A stretch of DNA of 64,000 nt from Cognatundibacterium oligocarboniphilum (GTDB lineage Bacteria > Pseudomonadota > Gammaproteobacteria > Burkholderiales > Burkholderiaceae_D). This document shows, one piece after another, positions 17,841 through 27,011 of the stretch. The number at the start of each line of letters is the position of its first letter. The first letter of the stretch is position 1. Below the pieces are notes generated by a model, which worked only from the letters and a program-made list of their open reading frames with translations, was not told the DNA's origin and ran no database searches. The position numbers and the translations under genes are program-made. The DNA lies in assembly GCF_013377855.1 (NCBI RefSeq), contig NZ_JABXYJ010000003.1, forward strand, positions 1 through 64,000, written 5' to 3'.

Positions 17841-18791
17841 TTAAATCCATACAGCGAAGGATAGTAATAACAGCAGCAGCATCCACAACAACAGAGCGCG
17901 CCAGACCAGCCCGACGGCACTCTGCAAAGCACGCGGCGAGGCTTCTCCGCCCGGCTGACTTTCAAGGTCGAGACTGTCTACGTCCACCGCACTGGCATCG
18001 GCCTGCAAAACCATCGCTTTTTCTTCCGGTTCGCCAAGGCGTACGCCCAGTGCGCCACCACCGGCAGACAAAATAATGCCGACCGCTTCGTCACTCCAGC
18101 GATCCGCGTAATTACGCCATGAATATACGGCATCTTCAAAATTACCCACCACAGCGAAAGCGACAGCGGTCAGACGTGCAGGAATCCAGTCGATCCAGTA
18201 AAAGACTCTGGCGGCATACATGCCGAATTCCTCATTCTGCATATGCTCCGGCTCAGTCCAGGCACGGGCCAGATATTCGGCCACACGGTACATCACGGCA
18301 CATGCAGGACCGACCGGCATCAGGAACCAGAAAAACACGCCAAACACATTTCTGTGCGTGGCAATCAATGCGCGTTCAACTGTCAGCCGGGAAATTTCCG
18401 ACACATCCATGTCACTGGTATCGCGGTGTATCCATTCCGATAGATAGCGCCGCGCAGCATCTTCATCGCCAGAACTCAATGCCAGTTGAATGGACGTGAA
18501 ATAATGACTGTAACGGCGGAAACCCAGAGTGAGGTAAACAATCAGCACATTCCAGGCAAATGCGGCAAATGGACTCAGTCTCAGGCAAAGCCAGTAAATC
18601 AGCGCAACGGGAACCGATAGCAAGCCAACCACCAGCCACCATCCCATTCTGCCGTGTTTCACTTTACCGGCATTGAACGATGCTTCAATTCTGTTTGCCA
18701 ATGCCTGTATCTGCATATAGATAGGATTATCTGCACGCATTGGCTTCAGTTGTTCTATCAACAGGGCAAACAGAATAGATATAAATGTCAT
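17841..18791 (-). CDS. CobD/CbiB-like membrane protein
   Basis: A 316-residue membrane protein that resembles the CobD/CbiB family and the related AmpE-like proteins. The N terminus FISILFALLIEQLKPMRADN and the middle part FGVFFWFLMPVGPACAVMYRVAEYLARAW plus WIDWIPARLTAVAFAVVGNFEDA are the matching parts; WIPARLTA recalls the DYIPARLT-type segment of true CbiB. About five transmembrane helices are visible. No cobalamin gene is in the window. Many Burkholderiales carry such a paralogue away from cob clusters, so adenosylcobinamide-phosphate synthesis should not be assumed. It lies 154 bp after the Nudix gene. Confidence 0.82.
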   Translation of the reverse strand: MTFISILFALLIEQLKPMRADNPIYMQIQALANRIEASFNAGKVKHGRMGWWLVVGLLSVPVALIYWLCLRLSPFAAFAWNVLIVYLTLGFRRYSHYFTSIQLALSSGDEDAARRYLSEWIHRDTSDMDVSEISRLTVERALIATHRNVFGVFFWFLMPVGPACAVMYRVAEYLARAWTEPEHMQNEEFGMYAARVFYWIDWIPARLTAVAFAVVGNFEDAVYSWRNYADRWSDEAVGIILSAGGGALGVRLGEPEEKAMVLQADASAVDVDSLDLESQPGGEASPRALQSAVGLVWRALLLWMLLLLLLSFAVWI

Positions 18792-18945
18792 GATTAATCT
18801 GACGCACTTCGTTTCTGACAGTGGTCATGGAAGAATTTGCTAATGCGGCAAGTGTAAACCGATTTCCACAGATTATGAAGCTTTGTTCCAACCGACAGGG
18901 TAAGCAGAGTCCATTTCATCAACAGACAGAAGAAGTGCTGACATC

Positions 18946-19614
18946 TCAGGCACGCAGAAAATGGAACAGATTACGCAACATGCCCGCTGTCGCACCCCAG
19001 ATAAAATACGTATCAAAAGGCATCGCATAAAATATTCGCTGACCGCTGCCATCCGGCATCTGAAATACACGGCGCTGGTGGTGGCGCCCATCCATCAGAA
19101 AAGACAGCGGCACCTCAAATACAGATGCAACCTCACCCGGATCGGTCATCACATCAAAGCCCGGCGCAACCAGAGAAACGACCGGACTAACCTCGTAGCC
19201 CGTGCCAGTACGATACTCAGGCAGCCGCCCCAGCACTTCCACATGCTTGCGCTGCAAGCCCACTTCCTCTTCAGTTTCCCGCAATGCGGTCTCTACCGGG
19301 TTCAAATCAGATAACTCAACCCGACCACCGGGAAAACTGATCTGCCCGCCATGATGCTGCAAATGTGCGGCCCGCTGCGTCAGCAATAAAGTCGGCTCAT
19401 CACTTCGCATCACAATCGGAATCAGTACCGATGCCGGACGAAATATCTTATTTTTCGCCAGCAGTTCTTCGTTATTGAATTCCGGCGTCCATATCGGGGG
19501 ATGAGAAAACCGCTGCCGCAAAAAATCAGGCATCAGACGCTCAGAAGCAACGGCCGGTTCATTGGCAATCGAATCAACCGGCAAAGATTCAGGATCAAAA
19601 ATCAGCTTGCTCAC
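18946..19614 (-). CDS. nudL: Nudix CoA pyrophosphatase (NudL/YeaB-like)
   Basis: A 222-residue Nudix hydrolase. The Nudix box is complete (GGRVELSDLNPVETALRETEEEVGL), with the preceding QISFPGG typical of the CoA-pyrophosphatase subfamily (NudL in E. coli, PCD1 in yeast), which splits CoA into 4'-phosphopantetheine and 3',5'-ADP. The segment LLTQRAAHLQHHGGQISFPGG is characteristic. A role in CoA turnover would fit the acyl-CoA metabolism genes in the window, though that is context only. It lies just downstream of the rplS terminator on the same strand, so it should have its own promoter. Confidence 0.88.
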   Translation of the reverse strand: MSKLIFDPESLPVDSIANEPAVASERLMPDFLRQRFSHPPIWTPEFNNEELLAKNKIFRPASVLIPIVMRSDEPTLLLTQRAAHLQHHGGQISFPGGRVELSDLNPVETALRETEEEVGLQRKHVEVLGRLPEYRTGTGYEVSPVVSLVAPGFDVMTDPGEVASVFEVPLSFLMDGRHHQRRVFQMPDGSGQRIFYAMPFDTYFIWGATAGMLRNLFHFLRA

Positions 19615-19654
19615 GAATCGGGTACTCAGGTAAATAATCGAGGATCAGCAATAT

Positions 19655-19685
19655 AAAAAAAGGGACGCCGGAGCATCCCTTTTTT
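19655..19685 (-). terminator. Terminator of the rpsP-rimM-trmD-rplS operon
   Basis: AAAAAAGGGA (19656-19665) pairs with TCCCTTTTTT (19676-19685); on the minus strand the hairpin ends in a T run. It starts 18 bases after the rplS stop. Confidence 0.75.
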
Positions 19686-19702
19686 GATGGCAATAACAGA
19701 TA

Positions 19703-20086
19703 TTACTCTGCTTTTGCAGCAACAACCTTGCGTGCTGGCAACTTCTCTTTAATACGAGCAGATTTACCGGAACGCTCACGCAGATAATACAGCTTAGCGC
19801 GACGTACATCACCGCGGCGCTTGACTTCGATCGAAGCGATCAGTGGAGAGTACAACTGGAATGTACGCTCAACGCCTTCGCCGGAAGAAATCTTACGGAC
19901 GATGAAGTTGGAATTCAAACCACGGTTACGACGGGAGATAACAACACCTTCATAAGCCTGTGCACGTTTGCGTGTACCTTCAACAACGTTGACGTTAACA
20001 ACAACTGTGTCACCTGGTGCGAATTCAGGGATATTTTTGCCGAGGCGAGCAATTTCTTCTTGCTCTAATTTTTGGATCAGATCCAT
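19703..20086 (-). CDS. rplS: 50S ribosomal protein L19
   Basis: A 127-residue large-subunit protein located at the 30S-50S interface. Family sequence is clear: [74 protein letters not shown]. It has a short Lys/Ala-rich C-terminal tail ([10 protein letters not shown]). Last gene of the classical operon; the 131-bp gap after trmD holds two hairpins (20164-20214) that may set its output relative to trmD. Confidence 0.98.
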   Translation of the reverse strand: MDLIQKLEQEEIARLGKNIPEFAPGDTVVVNVNVVEGTRKRAQAYEGVVISRRNRGLNSNFIVRKISSGEGVERTFQLYSPLIASIEVKRRGDVRRAKLYYLRERSGKSARIKEKLPARKVVAAKAE

Positions 20087-20163
20087 TTTTATACTCCGAT
20101 AACCATCTTGCCGACGCTGCAGAAATCTCTGACTGATGCCCGGTAGAGGATGGGGTTAAACAT

Positions 20164-20214
20164 GCGTATTCCGGATCAGCCGGATACGCGCTTTAATTCC
20201 TGAATCAACAGGAA
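20164..20214 (-). promoter_or_regulatory. Tandem hairpins in the trmD-rplS spacer
   Basis: Two stem-loops lie in the 131-bp gap: TTCCTG/CAGGAA (20197-20202 and 20209-20214), only 3 bases after the trmD stop, and a 10-bp stem with a single bulge, GCGTAT-CCGG / CCGG-ATACGC (20164-20174 and 20080+ side at 20180-20189). Neither is followed by a T run, so they are more likely mRNA-processing or translation-control elements than terminators. Confidence 0.5.
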
Positions 20215-20217
20215 AAC

Positions 20218-20952
20218 CTACAAACCACTTAAAAACTTCTCATCGGCACGGGTAAGCAATCCTGCTGACCGCGCCGCCTGAATCAGGTCAGGACGTTTGC
20301 GCAAGCTGGCTTCCAGTGAACGCTGCCGACGCCATTTCTGAATTTCCGCATGATTCCCACCCATCAGAACAGCCGGAACCGGCTGCCCCTCAAACACATC
20401 GGGCCGGGTATAGTGCGGACAATCCAGCAAGCCATTGACAAAACTGTCTTCCACTGCAGAAGCATCATCATGCAACACGCCAGGGATCTGCCTGATGACA
20501 GCATCCATCAGCGCCATCGCCGGCAACTCACCTCCGGAGAGGACAAAGTCCCCCAGACTGACTTCCTCATCAACACAGCTATCCAGCAAGCGCTGATCAA
20601 CTGCCTCATAACGCCCGCACAACAATATCAGGCCGGACATGGCGGAAAACTCCATGATCCGCTGATGCGTCAGAGGACGTCCTTGCGGCGACAGATAAAC
20701 AACTCTGGACGGACTGGCGTGACGCTGTTTTGCTGCCTGAATCGCAGCCTGTAAGGGTTTTGCCAGCATGACCATACCCGGACCGCCACCGTACGGACGA
20801 TCATCTACGGTACGATGACGATCCGTTGTGAAATCACGCGGATTCCACAATTGCAGTCCGCATTTCTGCTGTTCAAATGCACGCCGCGTCACACCCGACT
20901 GGGTAATGGCAACGAACATCTCGGGAAACAGCGTGACAACATCAAACTGCAT
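20218..20952 (-). CDS. trmD: tRNA (guanine-37-N1)-methyltransferase
   Basis: Methylates G37 of tRNAs with a G36, using S-adenosylmethionine, to prevent frameshifting. It is 244 residues long. SPOUT-fold knot motifs are present: [13 protein letters not shown] (about 86-98), [13 protein letters not shown] (about 110-122) and [26 protein letters not shown] (about 137-162). The C-terminal tRNA-binding part contains [30 protein letters not shown]. It lies 23 bp after rimM and 131 bp before rplS. Confidence 0.98.
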   Translation of the reverse strand: MQFDVVTLFPEMFVAITQSGVTRRAFEQQKCGLQLWNPRDFTTDRHRTVDDRPYGGGPGMVMLAKPLQAAIQAAKQRHASPSRVVYLSPQGRPLTHQRIMEFSAMSGLILLCGRYEAVDQRLLDSCVDEEVSLGDFVLSGGELPAMALMDAVIRQIPGVLHDDASAVEDSFVNGLLDCPHYTRPDVFEGQPVPAVLMGGNHAEIQKWRRQRSLEASLRKRPDLIQAARSAGLLTRADEKFLSGL

Positions 20953-20975
20953 ATCTGCCTTCTGACTTCACCGGC

Positions 20976-21518
20976 TTAATAATCAACACCCCAGTCAACC
21001 TGAATGGTGCGTGCAACCTGATCCACACGCTTCACAAAGTGATCCACAAAAGGAATCAGGATTTCATGTTTATGCAACTCGGCCTCAGGCACATCGTGAG
21101 CAGCAACACGCAGAATCGGGTGCGCACCGTTATCCATCAGATCCCGGACGACGCCGAGAGACTGGCCTTCCAGGTTTTCCACCGACAAACCCAGCAGATC
21201 AACCCAGTAAAACTCATCTTTGCCCAGAGCAGGAAAGAGTTTGCGGGAAATACTGACTACCGCCCCCTTTAATGCCTCAGCGGCATTCCTGTCAGCAACA
21301 CCAACCAGGCAGGCAACAACATCTTCGCCATGATTTTTTGCTTCGAGACGCTCTATACTCCGCAATTCCGGCTTGTCGACCCACCAGTTCTTAGCGGACA
21401 ACATCGCATCTGCATCACGCGAGTAGGGACGGATTTTCACCCATCCACGAACACCAAACGCTCCTGAGATATGTCCGACAAGGACTAAATCATCAGGAAC
21501 AGGCAGTTCTGCCGACAT
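20976..21518 (-). CDS. rimM: Ribosome maturation factor RimM
   Basis: Binds ribosomal protein S19 and helps mature the 30S head. It is 180 residues long, with the N-terminal RimM domain (LVLVGHISGAFGVRGWVKIRPYSRDADAM) and a C-terminal PRC-barrel domain (EFYWVDLLGLSVENLEGQSLGVVRDLMDNGAHPILRV ... EILIPFVDHFVKRVD). It starts 14 bp after the rpsP stop in the standard operon order. Confidence 0.97.
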   Translation of the reverse strand: MSAELPVPDDLVLVGHISGAFGVRGWVKIRPYSRDADAMLSAKNWWVDKPELRSIERLEAKNHGEDVVACLVGVADRNAAEALKGAVVSISRKLFPALGKDEFYWVDLLGLSVENLEGQSLGVVRDLMDNGAHPILRVAAHDVPEAELHKHEILIPFVDHFVKRVDQVARTIQVDWGVDY

Positions 21519-21532
21519 CAGCGACGACGCAA

Positions 21533-21784
21533 TTACGCTGCTGCTTTACCAGCCTGAGCAACCAGACGGGCAACTGCTGGCGACAACTGTGCGCCAACGC
21601 CTTGCCAGTAAGCCAGACGGTCTGCTGCAACACGCACTTCTTCAGCATTGCCGGAAGCGATCGGGTTGTAAAAACCGATGCGCTCAATAAAACGACCATC
21701 GCGACGATTGCGGGAATCAGTTGCAACGATATTGTAGAAAGGGCGCTTTTTTGCACCACCACGAGCTAAACGAATAACGACCAT
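21533..21784 (-). CDS. rpsP: 30S ribosomal protein S16
   Basis: An 83-residue small-subunit protein ([41 protein letters not shown]), of normal length and sequence. First gene of the rpsP-rimM-trmD-rplS operon; its promoter must lie in the 170-bp gap before the divergent TM2 gene. Confidence 0.98.
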   Translation of the reverse strand: MVVIRLARGGAKKRPFYNIVATDSRNRRDGRFIERIGFYNPIASGNAEEVRVAADRLAYWQGVGAQLSPAVARLVAQAGKAAA

Positions 21785-21954
21785 AATATTTCCAAAAAAT
21801 GTTCTAAACGCGGAAAAAGCTGTAGATTATAGCCCGCTTCAGAAGAAACAAGCAAGGAATATCCCGCAGCAGTCCATAAAACGTGTGTATCTCAACACAA
21901 ACACTCTGATTCAACTACAATCCCAAGACTGCTGATAGCAACGATTGAATTGAA

Positions 21955-22365
21955 ATGACTTATAAAAATAAAACATTGGCAACATTTTTAGCCGTCATGC
22001 TGGGCAGCCTCGGCATTCACCGTTTTTACCTTGAAGGCAAGCGCGATCCGTGGGCCTGGTTACACTTCGCCAGCTTGCCGCTATCACTGTTGTGGAGCCA
22101 TTATTTTTTCGGATGGCCCGTCCTGCTGACCTACAGTCCGCTGCTATTATCTTTCTTTGCAGCGCTTCTCGAAGCGTTAGTAGCCGGTCTCACGCCCGAT
22201 GAAAAATGGGACCACCGTCATAATCCGGTATCCGGTCGAACCAATCATTCCTCGTGGCCGCTGGCATTGCTACTGGTACTGACAACCGGCTTGGGCGCCA
22301 CGGCACTGATTGCGGTAATAGCCCGCGCTTTCGACTTGCTTTACACAGGTGGTGCTTACGGCTGA
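21955..22365 (+). CDS. TM2-domain membrane protein
   Basis: A 136-residue membrane protein. The N-terminal part matches the TM2 domain, with Lys-rich start, LAVMLGSLGIHRFYLEGKRDPWAW and a second hydrophobic segment (WPVLLTYSPLLLSFFAALLEALVAGL). A third hydrophobic helix (WPLALLLVLTTGLGATALIAVIARAF) makes it longer than minimal TM2 proteins. TM2 proteins have no agreed function in bacteria. It is divergent from the rpsP operon and convergent with the acyl-CoA dehydrogenase. Confidence 0.85.
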   Translation: MTYKNKTLATFLAVMLGSLGIHRFYLEGKRDPWAWLHFASLPLSLLWSHYFFGWPVLLTYSPLLLSFFAALLEALVAGLTPDEKWDHRHNPVSGRTNHSSWPLALLLVLTTGLGATALIAVIARAFDLLYTGGAYG

Positions 22366-22404
22366 ACCGCGACAGGCAACGCCTGCCTGTGAGTGATATT
22401 AAAT

Positions 22405-22437
22405 AAAAAAATGGCCTGGCAAATTACCGGGCCATTT
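22405..22437 (-). terminator. Terminator of the etfB-etfA-acyl-CoA dehydrogenase unit
   Basis: An 11-bp stem with one wobble pair (AAATGGCCTGG at 22409-22419, CCGGGCCATTT at 22427-22437) is followed on the minus strand by a T run. It lies between convergent genes. Confidence 0.8.
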
Positions 22438-22452
22438 CACTGTATTGCAGAT

Positions 22453-24243
22453 TCAGAACATATCTTCCGGCAAAGCCAGCACACCGGCACTGCCATCAAC
22501 GATCGCAGAACGTAATCCTTGCGCAGCAGACAAGATATGGTCAGCAAAAAAACGCGCTGTCGTAATTTTTGCCTGATAAAAAGCTTTATCACCGTCGCCC
22601 GATTGCAGTTTTTGCTGTGCAATCAATGCTGCACGCGCCATCTGCCAGCCGCCCAGCACAATCCCCGCCAGCTTCAGGTAAGGCACGCTGCCGGCGAAGA
22701 CGCCCTTGATGTCCTGCTTGAAATTCGCAACAACATAAGTAACGACCTCTTCCAGTGCAGCAGAACCCGCCGCCAACTGCTTCTGGATCGCCAGTAATTC
22801 AGGCTGATTTGTCGCCGCCAGTGCCACTTCTGTTTCACGGATATGGGCAATCAATGCTCTTGCCGTCGCGCCGCCATCACGCGCCGTTTTACGCCCGACC
22901 AGATCATTCGCCTGAATTGCTGTCGTCCCTTCGTAAATCGTCAGAATTTTGGCATCACGGTAATGCTGTGCCGCACCGGTTTCCTCAATGAAACCCATGC
23001 CGCCATGCACCTGCACACCTGTTGATGTCACATCCAGCGACATTTCAGTCGACCAGCCTTTCACGATAGGAACCAGATATTCGTACACAGCCTGATTTGC
23101 TTTGCGAGTCGCTTCGTCTGCATGGTGATGAGCAATATCACTCAAGCCGGCTGCCACGTACGCCAATGCGCGCGCGCCTTCGGTCTGCGCACGCATAGAC
23201 ATCAGCATGCGGCGCACATCCGGATGATTGATGATCGCCACAGGGCCGGCAGAGCCCGCCAGATCACGCGACTGGATACGGTCTTTGGCGTACTGTACCG
23301 CTTTTTGATAAGCACGTTCCGCCACACCGATACCTTGCATACCCACGCCGAAACGTGCCGCATTCATCATGATGAACATGTATTCCAGGCCGCGGTTTTC
23401 TTCACCGACCAGCGTGCCTATCGCACCGCCGTTATCACCAAATTGCAGTACCGCTGTCGGGCTGGCTTTGATACCCAGCTTATGCTCAATCGATACGCAG
23501 TGCGCATCATTACGCGCCCCCAGACTACCATCAGCATTGACAAGGAATTTCGGTACGATAAACAGGGAAATGCCCTTCACGCCTTCCGGCGCATCCGGTG
23601 TGCGTGCCAGCACCAGATGGACGATATTTTCTGCCATATCGTGCTCACCATAAGTGATGAAAATCTTGGTACCGAAAATTTTGTATGTGCCATCACCCTG
23701 AGGAACAGCGCGGCTGCGCACCATCGCCAGATCGGAGCCAGCTTGTGGCTCAGTCAGATTCATGGTGCCGGTCCATTTACCGGAAATCAGATTTTCCAGA
23801 TAAATCGCTTTTTGTTCATCGCTGCCAGCAGTCAGCAAAGCCTCAATAGCGCCGTCGGTCAGCAATGGGCAGAGTGCGAATGAAATACTGGCCGAGTTCA
23901 GCATTTCGATACACGGTGTTGCGACCAGCTTCGGCAAACCCTGTCCGCCAAACTCCTGCGGATGCTGCACACCCTGCCAGCCTGCCTCACCGAACATCTT
24001 GAATGCTTCCTTGAAGCCTTTGGTGGTAAATACCTGCCCGTCCTGCCAGTAACTCGGTGCTTTATCGCCTTCCCAATTCAACGGCGCGACCACTTCGCCC
24101 GCAAATTTGGCATTTTCTTCCAGCACCGCCTCAACCGTTTCAGGCGTAGCGTCTTCACAACCGGGCAAAGCATTCACTTCCGACAAACCAGCGAGTTCAT
24201 TGATCGCGAACAGCATATCTTTCACAGGTGCGACATAAGTCAT
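22453..24243 (-). CDS. Acyl-CoA dehydrogenase, long DmdC-like type
   Basis: A 596-residue acyl-CoA dehydrogenase with an extra C-terminal domain. The FAD-site motif MNLTEPAGSDLA-type sequence is present (GTMNLTEPQAGSDLAMVRSRA at about 157-177), then FGTKIFITYGEHDMAENIVHLVLARTPDAPEGVKGISLFIVPKF and QVHGGMGFIEETGAAQHYRDAKILTIYEGTTAIQANDLVGRK with the catalytic Glu region. The extra segment after about residue 470 and the N-terminal YVAPVKDMLFAINELAGL are shared with 3-methylmercaptopropionyl-CoA dehydrogenase (DmdC) and similar enzymes. The exact acyl substrate is unknown. It lies 138 bp after etfA, so its electron acceptor is encoded in the same unit. Confidence 0.93.
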   Translation of the reverse strand: MTYVAPVKDMLFAINELAGLSEVNALPGCEDATPETVEAVLEENAKFAGEVVAPLNWEGDKAPSYWQDGQVFTTKGFKEAFKMFGEAGWQGVQHPQEFGGQGLPKLVATPCIEMLNSASISFALCPLLTDGAIEALLTAGSDEQKAIYLENLISGKWTGTMNLTEPQAGSDLAMVRSRAVPQGDGTYKIFGTKIFITYGEHDMAENIVHLVLARTPDAPEGVKGISLFIVPKFLVNADGSLGARNDAHCVSIEHKLGIKASPTAVLQFGDNGGAIGTLVGEENRGLEYMFIMMNAARFGVGMQGIGVAERAYQKAVQYAKDRIQSRDLAGSAGPVAIINHPDVRRMLMSMRAQTEGARALAYVAAGLSDIAHHHADEATRKANQAVYEYLVPIVKGWSTEMSLDVTSTGVQVHGGMGFIEETGAAQHYRDAKILTIYEGTTAIQANDLVGRKTARDGGATARALIAHIRETEVALAATNQPELLAIQKQLAAGSAALEEVVTYVVANFKQDIKGVFAGSVPYLKLAGIVLGGWQMARAALIAQQKLQSGDGDKAFYQAKITTARFFADHILSAAQGLRSAIVDGSAGVLALPEDMF

Positions 24244-24381
24244 GGCATTTCCTAAAAATAGAAAAGAAAAAGGACAGAATCAGCAATGTGTCACAACAAC
24301 AAAAACACTGCTGTCAATGGCGCGACAAACCACTCATTCTGTCCAGTCAGGGCCATGTAACGGCCCGAAAATTCAATGAAA

Positions 24382-25314
24382 TCAGCCTAATTCAGCAATC
24401 AGCTGTGGCACGATTTCAAACAGATCACCAACAATACCGTAATCAGCAACAGAGAAAATCGGTGCTTCCGGATCTTTGTTAATGGCGACGATCGTTTTGG
24501 AATCTTTCATCCCTGCCAGATGCTGAATCGCGCCTGAAATACCGACCGCGATATACAGTTGCGGAGCAACAATCTTACCAGTCTGACCGACTTGCCAGTC
24601 GTTAGGAACAAAGCCTGCATCCACCGCAGCGCGGGATGCACCCATCGCTGCGCCGAGCTTGTCTGCCAATGGCTCGAGTACTTTGAATGCATCGGCAGAA
24701 CCCATACCGCGACCACCGGAAACGATGATTTTCGCAGCAGTCAGCTCAGGGCGGTCAGACTTGGCGACTTCACGGGAAACGAAAGCTGATTTACCGGAAT
24801 CAGCAACGGCGGCAATTACGTCAACAGGGGCAGAACCACCCGTTGCAGCAGCAGCATCAAAACCTGTAGTACGAACAGTGATTACTTTGACTGCATCGGT
24901 AGATTGCACAGTAGCAATCGCATTGCCTGCATAAATCGGGCGCTCGAACGTGTCTGGAGAGTCGATTTTAGTGATTTCAGAAATTTGCGATACGTCGAGT
25001 TTAGCGGCGACGCGCGGCAAAATATTTTTGCCGTAAGCAGTTGCCGGTGCCAGAATGTGGCTATAACCAGCAGCCACAGCCAATACCTGTTCAGCCACGT
25101 TTTCTGCCAGGCCATCAGCAAAATGCGCTGCGTCGGCATGCAATACCTTGCTGACGCCAGCGATCTGTGCCGCTGCCGCCGCTGCCGCGCCAGCATTCGA
25201 GCCAGCAACCAGTACATGCACATCGCCGCCGCATTGGGTCGCGGCAGTAACGGTATTCAAAGTGCTGCCCTTGAGGCCAGCGTTGTCGTGTTCAGCGATG
25301 ACGAGTGTAGTCAT
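24382..25314 (-). CDS. etfA: Electron-transfer flavoprotein, alpha subunit
   Basis: Binds FAD and passes electrons from acyl-CoA dehydrogenases to ETF-ubiquinone oxidoreductase. I place the start at 25314 ([20 protein letters not shown]) because a GGAAAA ribosome site lies 7 bases before it; an in-frame ATG four codons upstream is less well placed. It is 310 residues long. The FAD-binding C-terminal domain is clear ([84 protein letters not shown]). It lies 103 bp after etfB. Confidence 0.97.
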   Translation of the reverse strand: MTTLVIAEHDNAGLKGSTLNTVTAATQCGGDVHVLVAGSNAGAAAAAAAQIAGVSKVLHADAAHFADGLAENVAEQVLAVAAGYSHILAPATAYGKNILPRVAAKLDVSQISEITKIDSPDTFERPIYAGNAIATVQSTDAVKVITVRTTGFDAAAATGGSAPVDVIAAVADSGKSAFVSREVAKSDRPELTAAKIIVSGGRGMGSADAFKVLEPLADKLGAAMGASRAAVDAGFVPNDWQVGQTGKIVAPQLYIAVGISGAIQHLAGMKDSKTIVAINKDPEAPIFSVADYGIVGDLFEIVPQLIAELG

Positions 25315-25417
25315 GATGTTTTCCACTTAATAAATCACCAGCTTGCGATCTGGTGAAGAAATTTGTAAATAAGATGTGATAAAGCAATCCGTCAATGAAT
25401 CAGCTGCAATCAGCTAA

Positions 25418-26170
25418 TCAACCAATGACCTTTGCTTCGTTTTTCAGTTTGGAAACCAAAGTCGCCACGTCAGGAACCACAATACCTGCGCTGCGTTTTG
25501 CTGGTTCAGTCACTTTCAATGTTTTGACGCGGGAAGCAACGTCCACATCTAAATCAGCTGGTTTGACGTTATCGAGCTGCTTCTTCTTCGCTTTCATGAT
25601 GTTAGGCAGAGTCACATAGCGCGGCTCATTCAGACGCAAGTCCGTTGTCACGATCGCAGGCAAAGTCAGCGCAACGGTTTCCAGACCGCCGTCCACTTCA
25701 CGCGTAACGGTTGCCTTACCGTCAGCGACAGTCACTTTCGATGCGAAAGTCGCTTGTGGCCAGCCCAGCAAGGCTGCCAGCATCTGGCCGGTCTGATTGC
25801 AGTCGTCATCAATCGCCTGCTTACCCAGAATGATCAATTGCGGCTGCTCTTTATCAGCCAGTGCCTTAAGCAATTTTGCCACCGCCAGCGGTTGCAGTTC
25901 AGCATCGGTTTCAACCAGAATGCCGCGATCTGCGCCGATCGCCATTGCAGTACGCAATGTTTCCTGGCACTGCGCCACACCACAAGACACAGCCACGACT
26001 TCCGTCACGACACCAGCTTCTTTCAGGCGTGTTGCTTCTTCCACGGCGATTTCATCGAAAGGATTCATCGACATTTTGACGTTAGCGATATCCACGCCTG
26101 TGCCATCGGATTTGACACGTACTTTGACGTTGTAATCAACTACTCGTTTGACTGGTACCAGGACTTTCAT
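25418..26170 (-). CDS. etfB: Electron-transfer flavoprotein, beta subunit
   Basis: A 250-residue AMP-binding subunit of ETF. Family sequence is evident: [45 protein letters not shown] and the recognition-loop region [26 protein letters not shown], which docks to partner dehydrogenases. First gene of etfB-etfA-dehydrogenase. A TATAAT on the minus strand (26383-26388) with a perfect palindrome just downstream marks a candidate promoter region. Confidence 0.97.
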   Translation of the reverse strand: MKVLVPVKRVVDYNVKVRVKSDGTGVDIANVKMSMNPFDEIAVEEATRLKEAGVVTEVVAVSCGVAQCQETLRTAMAIGADRGILVETDAELQPLAVAKLLKALADKEQPQLIILGKQAIDDDCNQTGQMLAALLGWPQATFASKVTVADGKATVTREVDGGLETVALTLPAIVTTDLRLNEPRYVTLPNIMKAKKKQLDNVKPADLDVDVASRVKTLKVTEPAKRSAGIVVPDVATLVSKLKNEAKVIG

Positions 26171-26541
26171 AGTTCTGCCTTTATGAGCTAATGAGGGAAT
26201 ACAGTAAATGTTGCGGAATATACTTCAATGTTTGTTCAATCTGTTGCGACACGCCGTCATTGTGCGCCCGACCTGATGCACCGAACCGTTTGCGCTATTC
26301 AGCTTTATCTAACCCGTCAATCAGGCAAATTCAGACCTTGTGGGTATTGTTGCGTGAATTGACGTATACGTAAATCAAAGTGATTATAAATCGAAATGAA
26401 GCGGTTTTTACACAATTTAGCACGATCGTTCCTTTTTTGTCGGTATTCTGTGTAGAACTGAATACCTAATCGACACAGCTTGCGACACACAGTACTTTGA
26501 TTTTACGGGGTAAATCGCCGTCTGCTGCCGGATACACCAAT
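26171..26541. other. Upstream region of etfB
   Basis: A 371-bp non-coding stretch. It contains a minus-strand TATAAT (26388-26383, without a good -35) and the perfect palindrome ACGTATACGT (26362-26371) at roughly +6 to +15 from the expected transcription start, a position typical for a repressor site. I see no gene in it. Confidence 0.4.
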
Positions 26542-26567
26542 AAAAAACCCGCCGGAGCGGGTTTTTT
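26542..26567. terminator. Symmetrical terminator after the tusA-like gene
   Basis: AAAAAACCCGC (26542-26552) pairs with GCGGGTTTTTT (26557-26567) across a CGGA tetraloop. It lies about 40 bases after the tusA-like stop on the minus strand and can work on both strands. Confidence 0.85.
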
Positions 26568-26605
26568 ATTTTCCAGCCAAATCAGCGCCGGTCAATTCAG
26601 GAACC

Positions 26606-26833
26606 TTATTTGCGCTTGATGAAGTACTCAAATTCGTTACTGCTTTCGAGGTGGGACAATAACTCATTGCCCGTCTGCTTGGAAAACGCCTTGAAATCTC
26701 TGACCGAACCCGGATCGGTGGCCAGTACATGCAAAACTTCACCAGTAATCATTTCTGCCAGGGCTTTTTTGGTTTTCAGAATAGGCAATGGACAATTCAG
26801 TCCACGGGCATCCAGTTCTTTATTGAATTGCAT
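26606..26833 (-). CDS. TusA-family sulfurtransferase-like protein
   Basis: A 75-residue protein of the TusA/SirA/YeeD family. The start at 26833 (MQFNKELDARGLNCPLPILKTKKAL) is supported by an AGGAAAA ribosome site and by the family's usual length; an upstream in-frame start would add nine residues. The catalytic Cys14 lies in the CPxP motif. TusA relays persulfide sulfur for tRNA thiolation and other routes. With only this gene the precise acceptor is unknown. It has its own bidirectional terminator downstream. Confidence 0.9.
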   Translation of the reverse strand: MQFNKELDARGLNCPLPILKTKKALAEMITGEVLHVLATDPGSVRDFKAFSKQTGNELLSHLESSNEFEYFIKRK

Positions 26834-27011
26834 GATTTTTCCTGTAGCAGCAGAGAGCATAAGACCGTCCGCAAAAACATCAATGCACCAATTCTACCGG
26901 AAATTTCATTAGGATGGTGCAACGCAACACACTAACAACACTTCGTTATTTTTCCGATAATTTTTTGCATAGCAATAGGGCAAAGCACCTGGTTTTCCCG
27001 CGCTCCACAGA

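Noticed and set aside
17841-18791. Cobalamin biosynthesis locus
   Set aside because: Only one CobD-like membrane protein is present, with no other cob/cbi gene nearby.
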